A program made the translations under genes and the position numbers. The notes below the pieces were generated by a model, which was given only the letters and a program-made list of their open reading frames with translations, was not told where the DNA came from and searched no databases. Shown one piece after another: positions 1-11,000 of a stretch of 64,000 nt of DNA; positions within the stretch are counted from its first letter, which is position 1, and the number at the start of each line of letters is the position of its first letter. This DNA is from Thiodiazotropha sp040507035. Lineage in GTDB: Bacteria > Pseudomonadota > Gammaproteobacteria > Chromatiales > Chromatiaceae. Location of the stretch: assembly GCA_040507035.1 (NCBI GenBank), contig JBEVVR010000021.1:16540-80539 (forward strand). The letters are read 5' to 3'.

Positions 1-3000
1 CCTTTGAGCTGCAGCGTTCGGTTGATGCGGTCAAGGCTTTCGAGGAAATGGGTGTGCGCTTGTCGTTCCAGTTCTGCCAGTTTCTGTTTGGTGATATCGT
101 TGGAGATAACCAGTACAGACTGGATCTTGCCGTCAGGATCGAATTCCGGTGCGAATCGGGAACTGGCCCAGTGGACCTCGTCTGCCCGGGTTCGGTAGGC
201 AGTCTCATCTGAAACCTCCCTCCCGCTCTTGATGGCCTCTCTCAGATTGGCCATGTAGCGTTCAGGATCGAGCAGTGGCGAAGAGAATTTACTGGTCTGG
301 CCAACTATTTTGTCCCGCGGTACTGTGAACTGATTTTCGAGGGCAGGATTGATATAGACACGGCGTAGATTCAGGTCGTAACGGGCAATGTGATCGGGGG
401 AGTTTTCAACCAGGGTACGGAAGAGTTGTTCACTGGCGACCAGTTGTTGTTCGGCCTGTTTGCGCTCGGTGATATCGGAAAAGCTGACGATGACCCGGGT
501 GATGTTCTGCGCCTCGTCATAGATCGGAAGCGCGCTCACCAGGGCCCACACCGGCCCTTCCCTGTCGGGGCGATGAATGCCGACGATGATGTTATGCAGT
601 GCACTATCGGCGGCGAGCACCTGATTGACCGGGTAATCCTCCACTGGCATCACGCTGCCGTCCTCGTGGAGGAAGTGCCAGTCGGGATCTATAGCACTCT
701 TACCCAGCAGCTGTGCTTCACTCAGGCCGAGCAGATCCTGGGCCATGGTGTTTGTCGTGAGAATATGCGTGTCGGCGGCGTGTACCACGATGGCCGCCTG
801 GACTGTTTGCACCAGATCGCGGTACTGGGTCTCGCTATCAATGAGTTCCTGGTAGAGGTTGGCGTTCTCCAGAGAGATGGCCGCTTGAGCCGCGAGCACA
901 TCGAGTATCGCTGTCCGTTGGTGGGTGAAGACGCCTGGGGTTTGGCTGTTTTCCAGATACAACACACCGCTTAGCTTGTCCTGCCTGAGCAGGGGAATAG
1001 CGCATATGGATTTGGCGTCCGTGTCCCGGAAATAGGCATCAGCGGAATATTCGCCAGGCTGTGCAGTATCATCGATCAGGATAGTTCGGTGTGTGTTGAT
1101 GGCCCTGTTGACAACGGTTTCGGCGCACTCGGTTTGAGAGATCGGAGTATGGATCTGCTGGACCTGAATAGCGCTATCTGTGGCAGTGGCTTCCACCTCC
1201 AGCTCAAAGCCCCTATCCCGCTTGAGCAGCAGCAAACCCCGGTCGGCACCTGCGCTCTCCAGGGTGATCGTCATCAGAGCCTTGATCAGGGCGGTCAGTT
1301 CAACCTCCCCTGACAGCTGCTGCGACGCCTTGATGAGCGCCGTGGCATCGAGGTGATGATTCAGTGAGCTGGAGCCTAGAGCCTCCCTTGATTGCAGCCA
1401 GCCGTGTTGACGTTCGAGTTGCCGCACTTTGGCGCTTGCGCCCCAACGCTGATAGCAATCCCGCGCCTCGCCTAAATAGACACGGGCAACGGTTTCTAGA
1501 CCACGCTGTGTATAAAACCGGGCAGCCGCTTCGCTGGCGATGGCTTGCCAGTGAATAAAGCTACTCGCTCTCGCTGTCTCGCATGCCCGTTCGAATAGCT
1601 GTTCGGCCGCTAGGGTATCTCCTTTCAGCACGGCGATTTCTGCCGCCACTAACGCATGTTTACAAGCAAAATTGGCGGGAGCGTTTTCGGCCCAGAAGGC
1701 GAGTTTTTGTTCATCTTCAGACAAGGTCTGCAGGGATTGTTGACGTTGTTTATCGCCAAGCCCATCACAACCGCCAGCCAAAATCATCCCATCCAGGAAG
1801 TGGAACATCGCCTGCATCGGCTGTGACAATACCGATGATTGAACCTGTCTGGCTCTATCTGCGTGGGACAGTGCAGCAGCGTCGTCGCCCATCAGGTAGG
1901 CGGCCAGCATTTTCATGTTGTGGTAGTAGGCGAGTCCACAGGTAAAAGCGCCCCGGTCGATAGCCTCGGTAGAGGAGGCTTCATCGATAGTTTCATCGCT
2001 GAAGGAGATCTCTCCGTCAGTCTCTCCCATCAGACATTTCACAAACTGCTGTTGCAGAACGATGGACTGATGTATCGGTTCGTTGATACTTTGCAGCGCA
2101 AAATCGGCATACTTTCGGGAAAGTTCGAGTACCTCTCCCAGCCTATCTCCGCGCTCGATCGCCTGCCAGACAATGGAGTAACCTATGTAGTTGGCGAAGG
2201 CAAGATTACCGCCGTCAATGCAAGCGGCAAACCCCCGTTCCAGGATCGGGAAATCAGAGCTCAAGGGATTCAACCAGAAATTAACATGGTTGCCGTGCAG
2301 GTAGAGCACAGAACCAAGAATCCCGGGTTCAGCAAAGCGCTCGCTGAGACTGATCGCCGCCAGGGAAGACTCATAGGCGGCAACCAGATCGCCCAGTGAC
2401 GAGGCTTGCAGGACTGCATATGCGCTAAAGGCGTGGCAGGCCTCTTTGGTCACCCCATGCTGAAATATTCTATTCAGGTTCATGTAGGCGAACAGGGGAT
2501 AAAGTTCGGGTCGGCTACCGATATAGGCCGGACCGGCGATCCCGGTGAGCAGCTCGATCAAGATTCTGGCCTGTAGATCGGTGGCTTCGGGAGCCTGCGG
2601 CATATCGCGAATCGAATGTGTTTGTAGATTCTCCTGCAGGGTTTTGGCTTCGCTTGCAATTGCCTGACTGACAGCAGCGGCGTCATCCGGTACGCTCAGG
2701 CCCAATAGCCGAAGCGCCTCGATCCCGGCGACCAGGGCGTCGTCGAACCTGCCGGTGATCGGGTAGCAGTGCATTCTCAGCATATGGGCACGTGCCATAT
2801 CGAGTTTGTTGCCGGCCCGGGCCAGCAGCTTCTCGATGACGAACTCTGCACGTGCATAATCTCCGTACAGAAATTCGGCCACTGCCCAGTCGCTGTAAAG
2901 AGCGAACTGAAACTCATATCGGTCGTACCATGCGTCTTCGGAGAGGATACCGGCGGCGGTCGAGAAAAGCTCCCGTGCCGTTGCATAGGCGATAGAGGCG

Positions 3001-5249
3001 CTGGCTTTTCTGCCGGCTGCGGCATTGAGCTCTGCTAGTTGCATGATCTCAGCCGGGTCTGTTATCAACTCGGCCCCCCGATTGAGGTGGTTGACCACAT
3101 CGAAAAGCATATCCTCATGTTTGCCGCCGGAAGATTTGCAAGCCAGTTGCCGGCCAATAGCTAAATGGATATGAGACCGTTGCTGATCAGGTATCAGTGC
3201 ATAGGCGGCCTCCTGTACCCGGTCGTGTAAGAAGCGATAACTCGTTTTGTCACGCACAACCAGGCCAGCCTGCACCGCACTCCATAAAGCAGTATCCAGA
3301 GCGGCTTTAGATTGATCAGAGACTTCGGCCAGGATATCAATCTCTGTAACTGTTCCCAGACAGGCTAACTGCTTGAGAGCCTGTTGTGTCTCATCAGGCA
3401 GGCCGCTTAACTTCTCCAGCATCAGATCGACCACATTGTCGGAGTAGCCCTTGTTGCGGATTGCGTTTAGGTTCCAGGTCCATTCTCTTGCCTGCGAATC
3501 AAATGCAAGCAGGTTTTCTTCCGCCAGGGAGGTTAAAAACTGGTTTACAAAGAAGGGGTTTCCACCCGTCTTCTCCTGCACCAGGTTGGCGAGTGGAAGA
3601 ACCCGCTCTTCATCGGCATGTAAAGTGTCGACGATGAGTTGGCAGGTTTCGTTGATGCGAAGTGGTTTGAGGACGATTTCAGAGAGCCGGACTCCTCTGT
3701 TGCGTAACACCTCGATGGTTCGTCTCAAGGGGTGGGTTTGTCCGACCTCGTTGTCACGGTATGCGCCCAGTAACAGCAGATGTTTGAGCCCGGGCTGAGT
3801 CAACAGGTGTTCGAGCAGCCGCAGGCTGGCGCTATCGAACCACTGCAGGTCATCCAGAAACAGCAATAGGGGATGTTCAGAGCGGGCAAAGACCTCAAGC
3901 AGGCGCCGGATCACATTGTTGAAGCGGTTCTCAGCATCCTGGGGGGGTACCTCTGCAACGACCGGTTGCTCACCTATGAGAGTGACCAGGTCGGGTACAA
4001 GGTCGGTGACAAGCCGGCCATTGGGCTCCACTGCTAGTTTAATCTCTTGCCGCCATTGGGCGATCTCCCGCTCCCCTCTGCCCAGAATATGTCTAACAAG
4101 GGTTTGCAGCGCATGGGAAAGGGTTGTGTAGGGTGTGTCGCGCTTGTACTGATCGAACTTTCCTTCGGCATAGAGGGTGTTGGGTAAAACCAGGGTGCGT
4201 TGCATTTCGCTGATCAACGCCGACTTGCCGATGCCGGCGTAGCCGGAGACCAGCAGCATTTCCACATCACCATTGTTGACTACCCGATCAACGGTGTTGA
4301 GCAGTCTTTTCACTTCATGGGTTCGACCGTAGAGCTTTTCCGGTATTACCAATTGATGGGGGATATCCTGCCCGCCCAGTTCGAAAGCCTCGATGGATTC
4401 CCTTTCGAGCCACTCCTCCTGACAATGTTGCAGATCTAGCTTCAGCCCTTCGGCGGTTTGGTAGCGCTCTTCCGCGGCCTTTGCCAGCAGCTTCATGACA
4501 ATCTTCGAGAGCATGGCAGGGATTGTCGACAACTGTTGCTGGGGGGATTTAGGCTTGATGGCGATATGGCAGTGCACCCACTGCATGGGATCGTCGGCGG
4601 CGAAAGGCAGCTGGCCGGTGAGCATCCGGTAAAAAACAACCCCCAGGGCGTAGAGGTCGCTACGGGTATCTATGGAACGGTTCATGCGACCGGTCTGTTC
4701 CGGTGCCATGTAGGCAAGGGTGCCGGCTATCTCCTGGGGATGCGCGAGTGTCTGGCGTTCCCGGGGGAGCCTTGAGGCAATCCCGAATCCGCTTAGTTTG
4801 ACCTTGCCCTCGGCGGTGACAAAGATGTTCGCCGGTGCAATATCCTTATGCACCAGCCCCCCGCGATGGATCTCCGCCAATGCGGAGGTGATGCCCACGG
4901 CAAGGGTCAGGAAGCGCCCAATTTCCAAGGGTGCTTGCAACAATTCTGAAAGCGGCAGACAGGCACAGTCCTCCAGTATCAGTGCGGTCAGGCTTGTGCC
5001 CCGTTCTATTTTGCCCGGTCTTACCACATATTCCGGATTCAGGCCGGATGTAATTTCGAATTCGTGTTCGAGCTGATGAATCAGTTTTTCTGATGGGTGA
5101 GAGGAAACAGGGGCCTTGATCAGAACGGCCTGCTTGTCGTGCATCTGTGCACGAAAGATACGAAACACATCTGTCTCGCCGATATGAGATAGGTCCTTGT
5201 ATCCCAGGTCTGCGAGTTCAGCGTGCGTAAGATGGAGTGAACCGTGCAT
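1..5249 (-). CDS. Multidomain sensor kinase (STK-like, AAA ATPase, TPR, GAF, PAS, PAS), 3' end outside window
   Basis: Cytoplasmic signalling protein; about 1,749 residues are visible and the C-terminus lies beyond base 1. Order: protein-kinase-like domain (about 1-270), ATPase domain of the COG3899 type with Walker A GYAGIGKS near residue 335, a long helical TPR-like region, a GAF domain (about 1300-1450), and PAS domains near 1475 and 1613. The kinase catalytic loop reads HKDIAPAN but the Mg-binding DFG is GFG (near residue 151), so phosphotransfer by this domain is doubtful. The ATG is fixed by an in-frame TAG immediately upstream (5250-5252). The output domain (histidine kinase or GGDEF) is expected past the window edge. 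Paralogous to the protein at 8001-14873. Confidence 0.9.
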   Translation of the reverse strand, partial: MHGSLHLTHAELADLGYKDLSHIGETDVFRIFRAQMHDKQAVLIKAPVSSHPSEKLIHQLEHEFEITSGLNPEYVVRPGKIERGTSLTALILEDCACLPLSELLQAPLEIGRFLTLAVGITSALAEIHRGGLVHKDIAPANIFVTAEGKVKLSGFGIASRLPRERQTLAHPQEIAGTLAYMAPEQTGRMNRSIDTRSDLYALGVVFYRMLTGQLPFAADDPMQWVHCHIAIKPKSPQQQLSTIPAMLSKIVMKLLAKAAEERYQTAEGLKLDLQHCQEEWLERESIEAFELGGQDIPHQLVIPEKLYGRTHEVKRLLNTVDRVVNNGDVEMLLVSGYAGIGKSALISEMQRTLVLPNTLYAEGKFDQYKRDTPYTTLSHALQTLVRHILGRGEREIAQWRQEIKLAVEPNGRLVTDLVPDLVTLIGEQPVVAEVPPQDAENRFNNVIRRLLEVFARSEHPLLLFLDDLQWFDSASLRLLEHLLTQPGLKHLLLLGAYRDNEVGQTHPLRRTIEVLRNRGVRLSEIVLKPLRINETCQLIVDTLHADEERVLPLANLVQEKTGGNPFFVNQFLTSLAEENLLAFDSQAREWTWNLNAIRNKGYSDNVVDLMLEKLSGLPDETQQALKQLACLGTVTEIDILAEVSDQSKAALDTALWSAVQAGLVVRDKTSYRFLHDRVQEAAYALIPDQQRSHIHLAIGRQLACKSSGGKHEDMLFDVVNHLNRGAELITDPAEIMQLAELNAAAGRKASASIAYATARELFSTAAGILSEDAWYDRYEFQFALYSDWAVAEFLYGDYARAEFVIEKLLARAGNKLDMARAHMLRMHCYPITGRFDDALVAGIEALRLLGLSVPDDAAAVSQAIASEAKTLQENLQTHSIRDMPQAPEATDLQARILIELLTGIAGPAYIGSRPELYPLFAYMNLNRIFQHGVTKEACHAFSAYAVLQASSLGDLVAAYESSLAAISLSERFAEPGILGSVLYLHGNHVNFWLNPLSSDFPILERGFAACIDGGNLAFANYIGYSIVWQAIERGDRLGEVLELSRKYADFALQSINEPIHQSIVLQQQFVKCLMGETDGEISFSDETIDEASSTEAIDRGAFTCGLAYYHNMKMLAAYLMGDDAAALSHADRARQVQSSVLSQPMQAMFHFLDGMILAGGCDGLGDKQRQQSLQTLSEDEQKLAFWAENAPANFACKHALVAAEIAVLKGDTLAAEQLFERACETARASSFIHWQAIASEAAARFYTQRGLETVARVYLGEARDCYQRWGASAKVRQLERQHGWLQSREALGSSSLNHHLDATALIKASQQLSGEVELTALIKALMTITLESAGADRGLLLLKRDRGFELEVEATATDSAIQVQQIHTPISQTECAETVVNRAINTHRTILIDDTAQPGEYSADAYFRDTDAKSICAIPLLRQDKLSGVLYLENSQTPGVFTHQRTAILDVLAAQAAISLENANLYQELIDSETQYRDLVQTVQAAIVVHAADTHILTTNTMAQDLLGLSEAQLLGKSAIDPDWHFLHEDGSVMPVEDYPVNQVLAADSALHNIIVGIHRPDREGPVWALVSALPIYDEAQNITRVIVSFSDITERKQAEQQLVASEQLFRTLVENSPDHIARYDLNLRRVYINPALENQFTVPRDKIVGQTSKFSSPLLDPERYMANLREAIKSGREVSDETAYRTRADEVHWASSRFAPEFDPDGKIQSVLVISNDITKQKLAELERQAHTHFLESLDRINRTLQLK

Positions 5250-5915
5250 CTATCGCTTCTCAACCTGGTCATTGAGTGATCATTGTTTGTATGCAGGGTG
5301 GTAAGCCAACCATTGCCCGACATTGCGTGGTATCAGCCAAACACGGCGAATACCCCTTCTATATATATAGACCCATGGGCCTGGATAGGAAGGACCTATA
5401 GTTCTTGAGATTGGGTGATGTCCCCTCTTTCGTTGCCAGCGCCCATAATGGCCTTGCTTTTATTGAGTATATTCTTTTAATGTTAACCAGGTTGAACGCT
5501 TTGGCAAACACAGGTTTTGTGGGTTTATGAAGAACGAATATCCTATCCATCCCGGTTAGTCAGGTTGATGATGGCGGTATCTTCTCAGGCGGGTGTTTTA
5601 CAGGCCAAGAGAAGTAATACATAGAATTTCATTATCCAAAGATTAATAAACCTAATGAGCGAGGCACTCCTTGTCAACTTAGCAAATTGCTGGCTTAGGG
5701 TCGAGTCGATCGCATTTCTTGAATAGCCCTATTAGTGATCGAGTCCGCATCTGTCTTAAGCCGTTGTTAAAGAAATTTTGCTTAACTTGGTAACTGTGAG
5801 AATTCGCTGTGTTGATCACTGGTTCAGTGTTTTCCAAGCGTATGGATGGCCGTTAATTTTTTGCAAGCGTGAGATAGAGTTAAATACGCTGGTTTTAGTA
5901 TGGAGTGATTTGAGA
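5250..5915. other. Divergent intergenic region between kinase and dsrL-like gene
   Basis: About 665 bp with no convincing gene. It must hold the promoters of both flanking divergent genes, but I could not single out a clear -35/-10 pair. It is AT-richer than the flanking coding DNA. Short open frames within it lack ribosome binding sites and recognisable protein sequence. Confidence 0.5.
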
Positions 5916-7847
5916 ATGAGTGATAACGATCCAACTTATCGACGCTATGCGGATGGCGATAGCGAGCACTACGATTGGGACCGCGATGTGGTCAATCAGG
6001 GTGAGTCCTACCTCTGCCCCACCTATGTCCAGCGCACGCCTCCCTGTCAGAATGCCTGTCCCTCGGGGCACGATATTCGTGGCTGGCTGTCGATAGTGCG
6101 TGGTTTGGATAAGCCCCTTGGAGATAAGCCGTGGCAGGCCTACGCCTTTGAGCGCATGACACTGGCCAATCCCTTTCCCGCGATCATGGGTAGGGTATGT
6201 CCCGCTCCCTGTCAGGAGGGCTGCAATCGTGGCTCCCTGGACGGATTTGTCGGGATCAACTCCATCGAGCAATATATCGGTGATTGGGCGCGGGAGAACA
6301 ACCTGAGCTTCGCCAAACCCGAAACTGATTCGGGCAAGCGGGTGGCGATCATTGGCGGTGGTCCTGCCGGTCTGGCCGCTGCCTTGTTTCTGCGTCGTCT
6401 CGGTCACCGTTCCACCATCTTCGAGGCCCATAGCGCCCTGGGTGGGCAGATGGTATTTGGGATTCCCGGTTATCGTATTCCCCGTGACGTGCTCGAACAT
6501 GAAATAGAGCGGATTCTGAATGTGGGTGGTATCGAGGTAGAACTCGACACCCGCGTCGGGCGTGAGGTAAAGGTAGAGTCCCTGGAGCAGGAGTATGATG
6601 CTATCTTCTGGAGCGTCGGTACCGTGGTAGGTAAGCCGCTGCGTGTCGAGGGCGGAGAGGCGCCGAACTGTGTCGACGGTATGACCTTCCTCAAGGCCTT
6701 CAACGACGGCTCCCTTAAATATCTCGACGGCCGTGTCCTGGTGATCGGTGGTGGCGATACCGCCATGGATGTGGCCGCGGTCGCAAAACGTATTGGCGAG
6801 GTGGCCGATCTCAATCCCAGCGAGCGTCCGGATGCTGTATTTGACGGTTCCGGCAGTCAACAGCATGAGCAAACCGCCAAACGCAGCGATGCCGACTGCT
6901 GGTTGGTCTATCGTCGTCCCATCGCCAAGGCCCCCTGTACCAAGCACGAACTGGAGGCCTGCATCGCTGAGGGTGTGGAGATCCACGACAGCCTGGCACC
7001 ACTCGAGGTGATGTTGGATGAGCGGGGCCGCGCCCGTGCTCTCAAGGTGCAGCCGGTGGACTGGTCCAGTGGCAAGATGGAGGAGAACGGTGAGCCCTTT
7101 GAGATCGAGTGTACATTGATCGTTGCCGCCACCGGCCAGACCGGTGACTACGATGGCATAGACGGTGTCGCCAACGAGTGGAACCAGATCGATGCCGAGC
7201 GCAGCATGCAGGTCAAGGGCAAGCGGGGTCACTTTGTGGCTGGTGACGCGGTGAATCCCCATCTCTTGACCACCGCCATTGGCCATGCATCCATTGCGGT
7301 AGAGGGGATCAACAAATACCTGGGTGGCCGGGAATTCGATGAACGTCCCAAGGTTGAGGGGCACCACTTCGATCTGTTGCAAGAGCTGGGTAACAAAGAT
7401 CTTTCGCCGCAAGAGTACAGCCATGGATCGACCTGGGGTACCAGCGATGCCAACTGGTCGGTGCATAATTATGAGAACCGCGCCGAGGCGGACGTGATCA
7501 AATCCAATGCCCTCTACACTGGCCACTTCGAATACCAGCCGCTACACGCCCGTGATGAGAAAGACGTGAATGTCTCCAATGTGTTGGGCAGCATGAGCGA
7601 ACGTTTTAATGGCCTCAGTGAGGAGACGGCGGTCACCGAGGCGAAACGCTGCATGAGCTGTGGCTTCTGTTTCGAATGCGACAACTGCGTCATCTACTGC
7701 CCCCAGGATGCGGTGACTCGGGTCAACAAGGAGGAGCGGGTTATGGGCCGCTATGTGGAGACCGACTACGCCAAGTGCGTGGGGTGCCATATCTGTAAGG
7801 AGGTCTGTCCCACCGGGTATATCGAGATGGGGTTGGGGCAGTACTGA
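5916..7847 (+). CDS. DsrL-like iron-sulfur flavoprotein (GltD-type NAD(P)H oxidoreductase)
   Basis: A 643-residue FAD- and Fe-S-containing pyridine nucleotide oxidoreductase of the glutamate-synthase small-subunit family. N-terminal cysteines C34, C44, C48 and C95, C99, C103 fit the paired [4Fe-4S] domain. FAD motif GGGPAG is at 147-152, and a second dinucleotide motif is GGGDTAMD. The C-terminus adds a ferredoxin-like domain with cysteines 579-595 and 621-631. Length and the C-terminal CMSCGFCFECDNC region match DsrL, the NAD(P)H-linked partner of reverse dissimilatory sulfite reductase. The start ATG has GGAG ten bases upstream (5902-5905); an earlier in-frame start at 5778 gives an unrelated N-terminus. 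No other dsr gene is nearby. It could alternatively be a GltD-like oxidoreductase with another acceptor. Confidence 0.8.
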   Translation: MSDNDPTYRRYADGDSEHYDWDRDVVNQGESYLCPTYVQRTPPCQNACPSGHDIRGWLSIVRGLDKPLGDKPWQAYAFERMTLANPFPAIMGRVCPAPCQEGCNRGSLDGFVGINSIEQYIGDWARENNLSFAKPETDSGKRVAIIGGGPAGLAAALFLRRLGHRSTIFEAHSALGGQMVFGIPGYRIPRDVLEHEIERILNVGGIEVELDTRVGREVKVESLEQEYDAIFWSVGTVVGKPLRVEGGEAPNCVDGMTFLKAFNDGSLKYLDGRVLVIGGGDTAMDVAAVAKRIGEVADLNPSERPDAVFDGSGSQQHEQTAKRSDADCWLVYRRPIAKAPCTKHELEACIAEGVEIHDSLAPLEVMLDERGRARALKVQPVDWSSGKMEENGEPFEIECTLIVAATGQTGDYDGIDGVANEWNQIDAERSMQVKGKRGHFVAGDAVNPHLLTTAIGHASIAVEGINKYLGGREFDERPKVEGHHFDLLQELGNKDLSPQEYSHGSTWGTSDANWSVHNYENRAEADVIKSNALYTGHFEYQPLHARDEKDVNVSNVLGSMSERFNGLSEETAVTEAKRCMSCGFCFECDNCVIYCPQDAVTRVNKEERVMGRYVETDYAKCVGCHICKEVCPTGYIEMGLGQY

Positions 7848-7934
7848 ACAGAGCTCCTGGTGCCGGGTCAGAGAGAAAAGGCACTTACTTAAGAGGATTT
7901 GATACCTAGAATTCGTTGCAACTAACAAGCTGTA

Positions 7935-7957
7935 TTGGTGGGGCAGGGCCCCACCAA
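7935..7957. terminator. GC-rich hairpin between convergent genes (repeat copy 1)
   Basis: Nine-base arms TGGTGGGGC / GCCCCACCA around an AG loop. It sits between the convergent dsrL-like gene and the 2,290-residue kinase, so it could terminate in both directions. The same sequence with a shared AAGCTGTA prefix recurs at 28541-28561. Confidence 0.65.
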
Positions 7958-8000
7958 ATGCTGCCTGAGTAAGTACCATTCGTTGGAGAGTGGTTGCCTT

Positions 8001-11000
8001 TCACGCTTCGGGATCATCGATATCGTCATTGATTAACGCCATAATCTTGCCTAACTGGAGATTCCCGGCCACCGAGGCCAGCGTCTGCGCCACCGAGGGA
8101 GCATGGGGGCGTATCTCCTCTATGGCCTGGTTGACTGCACCGATGTCGAGCCGGACCAGCGCCTGTTTCAGGTTGTTGCGCAGCTCGCCGGGGAGGTCGG
8201 CCAAGGCGGCTGTATCCAACTGCACCTCGGTGGTGGAAGCCGTCTCCTTAGTCGGCTCTTCCTCATAGATGAAGCGAACCTTCAAATGGCGCTTAAGGGC
8301 ATCAACGAGATCGGTTTTCGTATAGGGCTTACGGATGAAGTCATCGCACCCGGCCGCGAGGATCTCCCTGCGCTCCTCCTCCAGCGCATGGGCGGTGATG
8401 GCAACAATGCAGGGTTGCGCACCCGCGTCGCTGGCCTTGATCCTTCGGGTCGCCTCCAGTCCGTCCATGACGGGCATGCGGATGTCCATGAAGATCAGCT
8501 GGGGATGCCACTGCTCGAACAGGGCAACCGCCTCCTCTCCATTGGATGCCTCGCGCAACTCAAAGCCGAGGGGTTCGAGCAGTTTGTGCAGAAGTAGACG
8601 GTTGTCCGGCTGGTCTTCGGCGTTGAGAATGCGATAGGTCGGTTGTCCCGGCTCCAACCCAACGACACCTGGGTGTTTTTCTTCAGCCAGCTCTTTTGCG
8701 TCGGACTTATGGGGCTCTAGCATGGGGAGTTCGACACGGAAGCGTGTTCCCTTGCCCAGTCTGCTCTGCACCGAAATTTTGCCCTCCATCAGATGTACGA
8801 ACTGGCGCACGATGGTCAGTCCCAGGCCGGTGCCGCCATCCTTACCCCCGGTGGAGAGTTGCACAAAGGGTTTGAACAGGTTCTTCTGATCCGCTTCACT
8901 GATACCCGGACCGGTGTCCTCGACCTCTATTAACAGGTGGTGTACCGTTTCCAGGGTGCCCAGACGCACGGTAACCTCGCCTTTTTCGGTGAACTTCACC
9001 GCGTTGCTCACCAGGTTTACCAGAATCTGCCGCATGCGTGCCTCGTCGCCGCTGACGTAGTGTGGAAAATCCAAGGTCTGATCCAGAATGAGTTGCAGAC
9101 CCTTCTGTTGCGCCCGTAGTCGCATCATCTCCACTACCTCGTGTACCAGTTCGTGCAGGTCGAAGGTGGCGATTACCAGTTGCAACTTGCCGGCCTCGAT
9201 CTTGGCAATCTCCAGCACATCGTTGATCAGTTTGAGCAGGTGCTTGCCGCTGTTGTTGATGATCTGCAGGTTGTCCCGCTGGCTGGAATTCAAGGCCGAA
9301 TCGTTGTGCAACAGCTGAGAAAAGCCGAGGATGGCGTTGAGCGGGGTGCGTAACTCGTGGCTCATGTTGGCGAGAAAGGTGCTTTTAGCCTTGTTCGCCT
9401 CTTCTGCGGCGTCCCGTGCAAGCAGCAACTCCTCTGTCCGTTGCTGCACTGTATTTTCCAATTGATCCTTGTATTGCTGCATCTCTTGTTCAGCTAGTTT
9501 GCGTTCAGTGATATCGATATTGGTGCCAATCATGCGCAGTGGTTTGCCTGCGTCGTTCATGATTGTCTTTGAGTCCGCCTTGATATAGCGGATGGATCCA
9601 TCCGGTCTGATGATACGGAATTCAGGTGCGTATTCGTGTTCACCGCGTAAGGCGGCCTGAATCTCTCCTTCCGCGTAACTCTTGTCATCGGGGTGAAGGG
9701 TGCGCGCCCAAGCGTCATAGGCGCCGCCAAAGTCTTGCTTTCGAATACCGTAGAGTTTGTACATCGAATCGTCCATTTGCAGTTCGTTGTTGACCACATC
9801 CCAGTCCCAAATGCCAACTCCAGCTGCGCTGGTGGCGAGTTTTAACCGTTCCGATGTCAGACGAAGTTCATCCATGGTCCGTTTGCGTTCGGTCATCCGC
9901 CACATACTCTCCATCATCAATGTGAGTTGCTGTACATCGGTTTCGTTATATGCTGTCTCCTTGTTGCCGACGCCAGCCACCAGTACCAGATTACCGCTGA
10001 CGATGACAGGCAGGTTGATATGACGGCTGAGGCGGAAATGGCCTTCGGGTGTGTCATTGGACCACTGACTGTTAGGCTTGTGGTCGTTAGTGATGATGGG
10101 ACGGCGCTGTCGAATGGCCTTACCCCAGAGGCTATATGTTGTCAGTGGAAAATGCAGCGGAGCCCGTGAAGCAGTGGATTTTAGCTTGGCCCTGTTGGAC
10201 CATAAGCGAACGCTGATGGAGGTCTCATCTTCATTTACAAATCCCAAGTAGCCTATCTTGCTAGCGCTGAGGCGAATGGCTTCTTCAAGGGTATACGCCA
10301 TTATTTCCTTAATGCTCGCATCAGACATCTGGGTGATTCTAAGCAGGGCGACAGTACCTTCCATACGTTCTTTCAGGCCTTCATAGAGGTTGGCATTTTC
10401 AATGGAGATCGCGGCCTGAGAGGATAAAATATTGAGTATTTCTATGCGATCCGCGGTAAAGGCCCCGGTACTAAGGTTGTTTTCCAGATAGATGATGCCG
10501 ATAAGACGCCCTTGATTGACAATGGGGCTACACAAAACTGACTTTATGTTGTTGTGTTGAATATAGCGGTCAGTAGTGTAGCTTCCTTCATGGCTTGCAT
10601 CGTTGAGTATTACACTCTTCCCTGTTCTTTCGACATAGGTCACTATACCTACACATAGGTCGTCGACATCATCCAGTTTCAGAGAATCCACCTTGGATAT
10701 TGTTTGCGGATTGACGGATGCTATGATCTCGACACTAAGACCTCCCTCGATGTTTAAGATAAATAAACCCCGTTGAGCCCCCGCATTTTCAATAATGATG
10801 GCCATTAGTTTTTCCAGCAGTTGCGACAAAACAACTTCACTGGACAGTGCCTGAGTGGATTTGATTATGGATTCGTAGTCGAGGGCGAGCTTTGCTGCCG
10901 AAATGGCGGGGGAAGTGTTTGAGATTTCAGATGCAATCGATATATGTTCCTCAATCCGTTTTGTACAAAAGTCGGGATATTTTTCCTCCAAGTGGGCGGC

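Noticed and set aside
5359..5550. 63-codon frame upstream of the dsrL-like gene
   Set aside because: No ribosome site or family resemblance; in a region expected to contain divergent promoters.
5895..7526. Long (543-codon) minus-strand open frame opposite the dsrL-like gene
   Set aside because: It lies fully antisense to a gene with intact Fe-S, FAD and NAD motifs, and its own translation shows no recognisable domain. It is a codon-bias shadow.
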